8,859 nucleotides of DNA from JAIBJP01 sp036506175 (lineage in GTDB: Bacteria > Actinomycetota > Thermoleophilia > Gaiellales > Gaiellaceae): positions 1-8,859 of the forward strand of contig DASXSE010000065.1 of NCBI GenBank assembly GCA_036506175.1, given 5' to 3'. The notes below the pieces were generated by a model. It did no database searches and was not told where the DNA came from. It saw nothing but the letters and a program-made list of their open reading frames with translations. The position numbers and the translations under genes are program-made. Position 1 is the first letter of the stretch; every line of letters starts with the position of its first letter. This document shows, one piece after another, positions 1 to 4,916 of this stretch.

Positions 1-73
1 CGCCCGACAGGTCAAGGTATTCACGACCGTCTGCGTCGACGACGCGACAGCCCTCCGCTTCCGCCCAGATCAC
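1..73 (-). CDS. Class III (PLP-dependent) aminotransferase, N-terminal fragment
   Basis: Only the first 24 codons are inside the window; the gene continues beyond position 1. Read leftward from GTG at 73-71, the peptide is (M)IWAEAEGCRVVDADGREYL followed by DLSG. This matches the N-terminal strand pattern of class III aminotransferases (acetylornithine, 4-aminobutyrate, ornithine type), where a W-x-x-A-E-G-x-x-V-x-D-x-D-G-x-x-Y-L-D stretch precedes the PLP domain. The catalytic lysine and all substrate-deciding residues lie outside. The GTG overlaps the proline dehydrogenase TGA as GTGA, so translation is probably coupled. The frame stays open upstream, so a start inside the preceding gene is possible. 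The context suggests an amino-transfer step near proline/P5C/glutamate metabolism. The substrate is unknown. Confidence 0.7.
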   Translation of the reverse strand, partial: MIWAEAEGCRVVDADGREYLDLSG

Positions 74-978
74 GGCTTCAGTCTCTTCAGCGTGTCGAGC
101 GCGATGTAGCCGGCGATCTTCGGGTTCTCTTGCAGTCGCCGGAGCGAGTACTCGTACCACTGGCGCCCAAACGGAACGTAAATCCGCAGCCGATGTCCCT
201 CCCGGACGAGCTCATCGCCAAGATCGGGGCGCACTCCGAGGAGCATCTGGAACTCGTACTCCTCGGGGGCGAGGCCACGCTCCTCGATGAGCGTGAGCGC
301 CTCGGCCTGCACCCAGTCGTCGTGGGTCGCCACGCCGACATAAGAGCCCGCGTCGAGCAGCGCCTCCACGGCCTCGACGAAGTTGATCTGCACCGTCTCG
401 AACTCCTGGTAGGCGAGGTCGGGCGGCTCGACGTAGATCCCCTTGCACACTCGGACGTTCGGCCGGAGGTCCGCAAGGTCGGCGACGTCGGCCAGTGTCC
501 GCTTCATGTACGCCTGCAGGACGATCCCCACGTTGTCGAGCCCTTGACCGCGGAGGTCTCGGTAGATGTCGAGTGTCTCCTGTGTCGTGCTCGAGTCCTC
601 CATGTCGATGCGGACGAAGTTGCCGCGCTTGGCGGCGTCTCGGACGAGCTCGGCGATGTTGTCCCGACAGAAGTCGGGGTCGAGCTTCAGCCCGAGGCCG
701 GTCAGCTTCACGCTGATATTCGAGTCCAGCTCGTTGCGCCCGATTGCCCCGAAGACGTCTTCGTACTCTTCGAGGAGCGCGGTTGCCTCCTCGCGACTCG
801 TGATCTCCTCGCCGAGGACGTCCATCGTGGCCATCTTGCCCTGCTCGTTCAGCTCGCTCACGACGTTGCACGCGTCGGTGAGGTCGGGCCCGGCGATGTA
901 GCGCTGGGAAAGCCGTTTCACCACCGGACGCGGAACAGCCGGCAGCGCCCGGACGATGGCTCGGTCGAGCAGGGCCAC
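70..978 (-). CDS. putB: Proline dehydrogenase, monofunctional (FAD-dependent)
   Basis: A 302-aa proline dehydrogenase, which oxidises L-proline to pyrroline-5-carboxylate and passes electrons through FAD to the quinone pool. Its length fits the stand-alone bacterial enzymes rather than bifunctional PutA; no P5C dehydrogenase domain is attached. Family landmarks of the (beta/alpha)8 barrel appear in order: SVKLTGLGL (89-97), RIDMEDS (123-129), QAYMKR (155-160), VRVCKGIYVEP (175-185), ATHDD (217-221), YEFQMLLGVR (241-250), YVPFG (267-271) and the substrate-carboxylate motif YSLRRLQENP with the paired arginines R280-R281. The start is GTG at 978-976. No Shine-Dalgarno is visible, but a TAGAAT hexamer lies 9 nt upstream, so a near-leaderless transcript is possible. 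It follows the ABC permease by 32 nt and overlaps the aminotransferase start, consistent with an amino-acid catabolic pair. Confidence 0.93.
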   Translation of the reverse strand: MALLDRAIVRALPAVPRPVVKRLSQRYIAGPDLTDACNVVSELNEQGKMATMDVLGEEITSREEATALLEEYEDVFGAIGRNELDSNISVKLTGLGLKLDPDFCRDNIAELVRDAAKRGNFVRIDMEDSSTTQETLDIYRDLRGQGLDNVGIVLQAYMKRTLADVADLADLRPNVRVCKGIYVEPPDLAYQEFETVQINFVEAVEALLDAGSYVGVATHDDWVQAEALTLIEERGLAPEEYEFQMLLGVRPDLGDELVREGHRLRIYVPFGRQWYEYSLRRLQENPKIAGYIALDTLKRLKP

Positions 979-1010
979 GGCGCCGCGATTCTATTTCGGC
1001 GCGAGGTGGG
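979..1010 (-). promoter_or_regulatory. Putative -10 box inside a GC-rich inverted repeat upstream of proline dehydrogenase
   Basis: On the minus strand the 32-nt gap between the permease stop and the proline dehydrogenase GTG contains TAGAAT (993-988), which fits the actinobacterial TAnnnT -10 pattern and sits 9 nt before the start codon. It is enclosed by a perfect 6-bp inverted repeat, GCGCCG / CGGCGC (1002-997 and 985-980), with an 11-nt loop. No convincing -35 hexamer is visible about 17 nt upstream. The repeat could be an operator over an internal promoter, or a small mRNA hairpin after the permease stop. No U-tract follows, so it is not a canonical terminator. Confidence 0.4.
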
Positions 1011-1808
1011 TTAGTCCACGAGCTTGCGCGTCATCGCGTAGATCGCGACACGCCACGTGATCAGCCCGAAGACCAGCAAGGCTCCAAGGCGGGCGATGTC
1101 CTCCCACCCGTCCCAGCCGAAGGCGGCATCGCGGACGAGCTCGACGCAATGGTGGAGCGGGTTCAGGTTGGCAAGGAACTGCGCCCAGTCAGGCAGCTGG
1201 TCCAGCGGAAAGAACGAGCCCGCGAGGAGGAAGAGCGGGGTGAGCACAGCGCTGACGACGTAGTTGAAGTTCTCGAAGGACTTGGCGAAGCCCGCGACGG
1301 CGATGCCGAACCCGGCCCAGCCGAAGCCGGCGATCCAGCCGATGAACGGCACTGTCAGCATTCCCCACGACGGTTGGAGGCCGAAGATGAGAGCGACGAT
1401 CATCGGCACGCAGCCGTAGACGCCCGCCCGGGTCGCGATCCAGAGGGTTTCGGCGGTTACCAGCTCCTCGGTGTCGACCGGGGCGGCCAGGATCGCGTCG
1501 TACGTGCGCTGGAACTTGTATTTCACGAACGTCCCGAACATGGCCGGAAACGCACTCGAGAAGAGGACGGCTGTGGCCACCGTCCCCGTGCCCACGAACT
1601 GGACGTAGTCGTAGCCGCCGATCGTCGAGACGAGCGACCCGAATCCGAAGCCGAACGCCAACAGGTAGATCGTGGGCTCGACCGTCGAGGAGAAGGTCGC
1701 GGAGCGCCAGTACGACGAGAAGTTGACGATCTCGCGGACGAGGACGCCGGTGAGGGCCGGCCGTTCGAGGCGGCCGAGCCTGCGCGGGGCGGTCGACACG
1801 CTCGCCAT
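1011..1808 (-). CDS. ABC-2 type transporter permease, NodJ-like
   Basis: A 265-aa integral membrane permease that pairs with the ATPase encoded just before it. About six hydrophobic segments are visible: roughly 44-60, 70-92, 118-143, 150-175, 182-203 and 237-257. The stretch FFPLDQLPDW followed by LNPLHHCVELVR (about 199-226) is the hallmark C-terminal region of NodJ/DrrB-type ABC-2 exporters, and FVKYKFQRTYDAILAAP (94-110) is the usual cytoplasmic coupling segment. The start is ATG at 1808-1806, overlapping the ATPase TGA by one base (TGATG), so the two subunits are probably translated in a coupled way. Homologues export lipo-oligosaccharides, antibiotics or polyketides. The substrate cannot be read from the sequence. 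Confidence 0.9.
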   Translation of the reverse strand: MASVSTAPRRLGRLERPALTGVLVREIVNFSSYWRSATFSSTVEPTIYLLAFGFGFGSLVSTIGGYDYVQFVGTGTVATAVLFSSAFPAMFGTFVKYKFQRTYDAILAAPVDTEELVTAETLWIATRAGVYGCVPMIVALIFGLQPSWGMLTVPFIGWIAGFGWAGFGIAVAGFAKSFENFNYVVSAVLTPLFLLAGSFFPLDQLPDWAQFLANLNPLHHCVELVRDAAFGWDGWEDIARLGALLVFGLITWRVAIYAMTRKLVD

Positions 1809-2704
1809 CAGTTGATCTCCTCGCCGGTCAACAGCACGAAGACGTCCTCGAGATTGGCCGGGCGGCGCTCGCCGTCCGCCTCGAAGCCGTTGCCGTCGAT
1901 CCCGAGAATCGAGACGCTCGTGCCGGTCCGGCGCGTGCGCAGCCCTTCGCTCTCGGCCTGCGCCTCGACCTCCGCGAGCCGCTTGGGCGGACCGTAGACC
2001 TCGAGCACTTGGCTCCCGGCGTGCTCCATGACGAGCGCCGCCGGTGGTCCCATCGCGACTGCTTTCCCGTGGGACATGATGATCACGGTGTCCGCGAGAC
2101 GCTGCGCCTCCTCGATGTAGTGCGTGGACATGAGGATGGTCGTCCCTTGGCTCCGCAGCGCATCGATCAACGCCCAGAGCTCCTGGCGCACTTGCGGGTC
2201 GAGCCCCACCGTGGGCTCGTCGAGGAGCACGAGCCGCGGCTGATGGATGAGCGCGCGGGCGATCAAGAGCCGCCGGCGCATGCCGCCCGAGAGCTTGTCC
2301 ACCCGGGAGTCCCGCCGGTCGACGAGCTTCGCCATCCTGAGCGCGCGCTCGATCGCCTCCCGGCGCTCGCTGCGACCGATGCGGTAGAGGTGCGCGAAGA
2401 CAAGCAGGTTCTGCTCGACGGTGAGCGTGACGTCGAGGTTGTCGAGCTGCGGCGAGACGCCGCACTGAGCTCTAGCCGCCTTCGATTCCTCCGGCAGGCG
2501 GAAGCCGAGCACCTCGAGCTCGCCCTCGTCCGCGATTGCCTGCGCGGTGAGCAGTCGCATGGTCGTGGACTTGCCGGCGCCGTTGGGGCCGAGCAGGCCG
2601 ACGCACGTGCCCATGGGCACGTCGAGATCCAGCCCGTCGACCGCGGTGATCGGCCCGTAGCGCTTCACGGCGCCGCGGAGCCGAATTGCAAGCTCCGAGC
2701 TCAT
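1808..2704 (-). CDS. ABC transporter ATP-binding protein, NodI/DrrA-like
   Basis: A 298-aa nucleotide-binding subunit of an exporter. All ATPase motifs are intact: Walker A GPNGAGKST (39-47), Q-loop in GVSPQLDNLD (82-91), signature LSGGM (138-142), Walker B LVLLDEP (158-164), D-loop GLDP (167-170) and switch histidine in STHYIEEA (H195). The QLDNLD sequence after the Q-loop glutamine is typical of the NodI subfamily. The C-terminal NLEDVFVLLTG (284-294) is the usual ending of drug/lipid-export ATPases of this class. The start is ATG at 2704-2702, overlapping the LysE-family TGA as ATGA; its own stop overlaps the permease ATG. It probably forms a homodimer with two permease copies at the inner face of the membrane. 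Confidence 0.94.
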   Translation of the reverse strand: MSSELAIRLRGAVKRYGPITAVDGLDLDVPMGTCVGLLGPNGAGKSTTMRLLTAQAIADEGELEVLGFRLPEESKAARAQCGVSPQLDNLDVTLTVEQNLLVFAHLYRIGRSERREAIERALRMAKLVDRRDSRVDKLSGGMRRRLLIARALIHQPRLVLLDEPTVGLDPQVRQELWALIDALRSQGTTILMSTHYIEEAQRLADTVIIMSHGKAVAMGPPAALVMEHAGSQVLEVYGPPKRLAEVEAQAESEGLRTRRTGTSVSILGIDGNGFEADGERRPANLEDVFVLLTGEEIN

Positions 2705-3342
2705 TTGCTCTTGTGCGCGCCCGAGAGCGCTGTGGCGAGGCCGAGGCCGACCAGAACGCTGCCGGTTGCGTAGCGCTGACCCTGCAGAGCGCCCCGCCGC
2801 TTGCGCAGCCAGCCGGCTGCCGAGCCGGATGCGATGGCGTACAGCCCGTCGCTGATGCAGGCCAAGAGGATGAAGACGAGGCCGAGGGTCGCGATCTGGA
2901 ACGCGACGTGGCCACGCGACACGTCCACGAACTGCGGCAGGAACGCGAAGAAGAAGAGGGCGGTCTTCGGATTGAGCACGTTGACGACGATGCCCTGCAC
3001 GTAGAGCCGGCGTAGGTTTCGCTCCTCCGGAACCGCCGTCGTCTCTTCGTCGCCTCCGAGCAGGCGGCGGATGCCCAGAAAGACCAGGTAGGCGGCTCCC
3101 GCGTACTTGACGGCGCTGAACGCAACCGACGAACGCACGAGGAGCGCGGAGAGCCCCACGGTCGCCGCCGCAACGTGCACGAGCCCACCCGTTTGCACGC
3201 CGAGCATGGAGACGAGACCGGCCGTGCGTCCCCGGCTCACGCTCTGGGCGACGATGTACAGCACCGCCGGTCCAGGAATCACGAGCAGCACGAGAGCCGC
3301 CACCGAGAAGACGGCGAGAGTCGACGCGTCGGGGGACGTCAA
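2701..3342 (-). CDS. LysE/RhtB-family amino-acid exporter
   Basis: A 213-aa six-helix exporter of the LysE/RhtB superfamily, whose characterised members expel lysine, arginine, threonine, homoserine or similar metabolites by proton coupling. Diagnostic segments are IPGPAVLYIVAQSVSRGR (22-39, with the conserved PGP) and NVLNPKTALFFFAFLPQFVD (121-140). Length and hydrophobic pattern are normal for the family. The proposed start is TTG at 3342-3340: it places the PGP motif at its usual distance from the N terminus and overlaps the TGA of the preceding small gene as TTGA. There is no clear Shine-Dalgarno, so coupling to the upstream gene is likely. Its position in a run ending with proline dehydrogenase and an aminotransferase makes an amino acid a reasonable guess for the substrate, but this is inference. 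Confidence 0.92.
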   Translation of the reverse strand: MTSPDASTLAVFSVAALVLLVIPGPAVLYIVAQSVSRGRTAGLVSMLGVQTGGLVHVAAATVGLSALLVRSSVAFSAVKYAGAAYLVFLGIRRLLGGDEETTAVPEERNLRRLYVQGIVVNVLNPKTALFFFAFLPQFVDVSRGHVAFQIATLGLVFILLACISDGLYAIASGSAAGWLRKRRGALQGQRYATGSVLVGLGLATALSGAHKSK

Positions 3343-3635
3343 CTCTGCTCGCGCATGAAGCCCTGGCGAGCCGCGGAAACCAGCGCGACCGCCTCGGGGA
3401 AAAGGACGCGCATCGCATCGCGCAAGGCGATCGCCTGCACGTCCGCGGTCCCTTCGACCTGTATTCGCTTCAACGCCGCGCCGGTCAGCTCCACCGCCGT
3501 GTTGAGCGTCAACGTCGCGAACTGCTCGCGCTGGGATTCATGGACTGCTTCAGCCTGCCGCTCGGCGAATTCGCGCAGGCCGCGCATGAGCTCGTCGGGG
3601 TCGCCCCCGAAGGGAAAATTGAATTCACCCTCCAT
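3339..3635 (-). CDS. Small helical protein of unknown function, first gene of the minus-strand operon
   Basis: A 98-aa protein that I do not recognise. It begins MEGEFNFPFGGDPDELMRGL; the rest is predicted mostly helical and rich in Ala, Glu, Arg and Gln (for example FAERQAEAVHESQREQF, 23-39), with no membrane segment, cysteines or signal peptide. The reading is supported by its codon-biased frame, its TGA overlapping the LysE-family TTG as TTGA, and an ATG at 3635-3633 placed exactly 6 nt after a TACAGT -10-like hexamer on the minus strand, as in leaderless actinobacterial genes. A longer frame continues upstream but runs antisense through ferritin, so it is not the start. It could be a soluble partner or regulator of the exporters downstream. 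Confidence 0.72.
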   Translation of the reverse strand: MEGEFNFPFGGDPDELMRGLREFAERQAEAVHESQREQFATLTLNTAVELTGAALKRIQVEGTADVQAIALRDAMRVLFPEAVALVSAARQGFMREQS

Positions 3636-3653
3636 GCCGTTACTGTACCGGCC
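3636..3653. promoter_or_regulatory. 18-bp divergent promoter region with one symmetric -10 site
   Basis: The gap between the 98-aa gene (minus) and ferritin (plus) contains TACTGTA at 3641-3647. Read on the plus strand it gives a -10 TACTGT (3641-3646) ending 7 nt before the ferritin TTG. Read on the minus strand it gives TACAGT (3647-3642) ending 6 nt before the other gene's ATG. Both spacings place transcription starts at, or within about a base of, the start codons, that is leaderless mRNAs. A partial -35, TTGAAT at 3619-3624 with a 16-bp spacer, exists for the ferritin direction inside the opposing gene. No good -35 was found for the other direction. Confidence 0.6.
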
Positions 3654-4181
3654 TTGGCCCGGTTCACAGAGGCGCTCAACGAGCAGGTCGCGTACGAGTT
3701 CGGCGCGTCGCAGCAGTACGCGGCGATCGCCGTCTGGTACGACGCGGAAACGCTCCCCCAGCTTGCCGCGTACTTCTATCGCCAGGCTCTCGAGGAGCGC
3801 AACCACGCGATGATGCTCGTGCAGTACCTCCTGGACGCCGGCGAGAAGGTGACCATTCCGGCCGTCGCCGAGCCGAAGAACGACTTTGCGGACGCCGTCG
3901 CTCCGGTCCGCCTCGCCCTCGAGCAGGAGCGCACAGTGACCGAGCAGATCTCGAAGCTGGCGGCGCTCGCGCTGGAGGAGAAGGACCTCGTGGGCGGGGA
4001 GTTCCTCAACTGGTTCCTGAAGGAGCAGCGCGAGGAGGTTGCGAGCATGTCCTCGCTCCTCGCCGTCGTGGAACGCGCGGCAGACAACGTCCTGCTTGCG
4101 GAGGATTACCTCGCGCGGCACCAGGTCGGGGACGCAGGCGTCGACCCGACTGCGCCGCCCGCAGCCGGCGGCGCGCTCTAG
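3654..4181 (+). CDS. ftn: Non-haem ferritin (iron storage, ferroxidase)
   Basis: A 175-aa four-helix ferritin that oxidises Fe(II) and stores it as ferric mineral in a 24-mer cage. Numbered from the proposed TTG start, the ferroxidase ligands are E15, E48, H51, E92, Q125 and E128. Each is exactly two less than the E. coli FtnA ligands (E17, E50, H53, E94, Q127, E130). The third-site glutamates are also present (E47, E124, E127). This constant offset, together with the leaderless -10 spacing, supports TTG at 3654; an upstream ATG at 3540 would add residues unlike any ferritin and overlap the divergent gene. The C-terminal tail after about residue 158 is Gly/Ala/Pro-rich and shows no encapsulin-targeting motif. 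The TAG stop lies in a CTAG copy flanking the palindromic element. Confidence 0.93.
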   Translation: MARFTEALNEQVAYEFGASQQYAAIAVWYDAETLPQLAAYFYRQALEERNHAMMLVQYLLDAGEKVTIPAVAEPKNDFADAVAPVRLALEQERTVTEQISKLAALALEEKDLVGGEFLNWFLKEQREEVASMSSLLAVVERAADNVLLAEDYLARHQVGDAGVDPTAPPAAGGAL

Positions 4182-4352
4182 GAGGGCTTGGCGAAATATC
4201 AGCTGAGCTGCCGGAGGCGCGCTGACTCGCCCCGAGGCTGTAGCCGCCGGTCGCGCCCGTATTTACAGTCAATACGAACGCCCCCTGCGTCCGCAGCCTC
4301 GGGACGACCAGCGCACCCCGGCAACGAGCGACATTCCACCAAGCCCTCCTAG
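4178..4352. mobile_element. MITE-like palindromic element (167 bp) flanked by CTAG duplication
   Basis: The whole interval between two convergent genes is one long imperfect inverted repeat. The ends are a perfect 14-bp pair, CTAGGAGGGCTTGG (4178-4191) and its complement (4339-4352). CTAG is self-complementary, so it can be read as a 4-bp target duplication (4178-4181, 4349-4352) around an element 4182-4348 with 10-bp terminal repeats GAGGGCTTGG. Hand pairing continues inward: 4193-4200 with 4330-4337 (mismatches at 4194 and 4198); 4209-4214 with 4318-4323; 4219-4224 with 4309-4314; 4227-4240 with 4294-4307 (one mismatch); then 4243-4263 with 4271-4291 (mismatched) to an apex near 4267. No transposase or credible ORF is inside. 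Some IS5-family elements target CTAG/YTAR with 4-bp duplications, so a non-autonomous relative is plausible. Alternatives are a bidirectional terminator or a structured RNA. Confidence 0.65.
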
Positions 4353-4897
4353 CGAAGCGGCGCTTTGTAGGAGCGTTCGACTTGCACCGCGAGCTCGTCG
4401 GCTGCGGCGAGCCCGCTCTTCATCGCCTGCGCGAAGGGCGAGCCGCCGACCTCTCCGAGCGCCTGCTCGAGGCGGCCGGCTGCCGTCCCGATCGCGTCGA
4501 GGTAGGCCAGGGTCGCAACTCGGGGCGGCGGGAGGATCGTCTCCTGTAGCTCGGCGGCCGCGATCTCCGCCTCCTCGATTCCCTCGGGAGCCTCGGTGAG
4601 GCGCAGCTCGACGAGCCGAGCCCTCAGATCGCCGATGTCGCCGCCGCCCGCGCTCTCCTCCGCAAGCTCGCAGAGCGCGGCGACCGAGACTGCGTCGCGG
4701 ACGACCGACCGGTCGGTCACCGGGGCGCCCCGATCGTCCAGCGCGAGGAAGGACGATTCGTCGTTCTGTTCGTAGGCGCAGATGAACAGGCGCTGACCGC
4801 CCGCCTCTGCCGGAACGATGCCGACGAGCTCTTCGCCGACCTCCGCGTGCCGGACGCCCGCGACGCGCGCTGCCTCAATCTCCTCCTCGAGCGCCAT
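4349..4897 (-). CDS. Conserved-looking protein of unknown function (182 aa)
   Basis: I do not recognise a family. The proposed ATG at 4897-4895 gives a soluble, acidic protein with no signal peptide or membrane helix. The first third (about 1-65) looks like a small alpha/beta domain ending with FICAYEQNDESSFLALDD (38-55) and GAPVTDRSVVRDAVS (57-71). The remainder is mainly helical (SVAALCELAEESAGGGD, 71-87; then three or four amphipathic helices) and ends ERSYKAPLR. An alternative upstream start at 4954 would run through the divergent methyltransferase promoter and is unlikely. The chosen start sits 8 nt after a TATTGT -10-like hexamer. Its TAG stop is part of the CTAG flanking the palindromic element, and that element would form its 3' UTR. 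Function is unknown; it may be a lineage-specific protein. Confidence 0.75.
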   Translation of the reverse strand: MALEEEIEAARVAGVRHAEVGEELVGIVPAEAGGQRLFICAYEQNDESSFLALDDRGAPVTDRSVVRDAVSVAALCELAEESAGGGDIGDLRARLVELRLTEAPEGIEEAEIAAAELQETILPPPRVATLAYLDAIGTAAGRLEQALGEVGGSPFAQAMKSGLAAADELAVQVERSYKAPLR

Positions 4898-4916
4898 CGA
4901 AAGCAACAATAGTCCC
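4898..4916. promoter_or_regulatory. 19-bp divergent promoter region with overlapping -10 sites
   Basis: The gap between the 182-aa gene (minus) and the methyltransferase (plus) contains AACAATA at 4905-4911. On the minus strand TATTGT (4911-4906) is a good TAnnnT -10 lying 8 nt before the ATG. On the plus strand AACAAT (4905-4910) keeps the conserved A at the second position and T at the sixth, lacks the first T, and lies exactly 6 nt before the GTG. The architecture repeats that of the ferritin gap. No Shine-Dalgarno can fit for either gene except inside the -10 site. Confidence 0.45.

Noticed and set aside
130..1014. Long plus-strand reading frame (294 codons) opposite proline dehydrogenase
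   Set aside because: The opposite strand encodes a complete, motif-bearing proline dehydrogenase. The plus-strand translation is low-complexity in V/D/E/R, as expected for an antisense shadow in GC-rich DNA.
1149..1997. Plus-strand reading frames opposite the ABC permease and ATPase
   Set aside because: They show no recognisable domains, and both genes on the minus strand have full motif sets and coupled starts.
3540..3653. Upstream ATG start for ferritin, adding 38 residues
   Set aside because: The extension overlaps the divergent 98-aa gene, has no ferritin similarity and runs through the promoter. The TTG at 3654 aligns the metal ligands with a constant offset to FtnA.
4130..4178. Ferritin C-terminal tail as an encapsulin cargo-loading peptide
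   Set aside because: The Gly/Ala/Pro-rich end lacks the LxxGSL-type motif, and no encapsulin shell gene is in the window.
4006..4272. Minus-strand ORF of 88 codons starting in the palindromic element
   Set aside because: It runs antisense into ferritin, is Arg/Pro/Ser-rich like a shadow frame, and starts at a TTG inside the apical stem.
4264..4272. TACAGT and TTGACT at the apex of the palindrome considered as promoter elements
   Set aside because: No partner hexamer lies at the correct spacing, and the bases are explained by the palindrome apex.
4258..4276. CGTATT / AATACG hairpin considered as a stand-alone Rho-independent terminator
   Set aside because: The stem is only 6 bp, no U-tract follows on either strand, and its pairing axis coincides with the larger stem 4227-4307, so it is the apex of the long palindrome.
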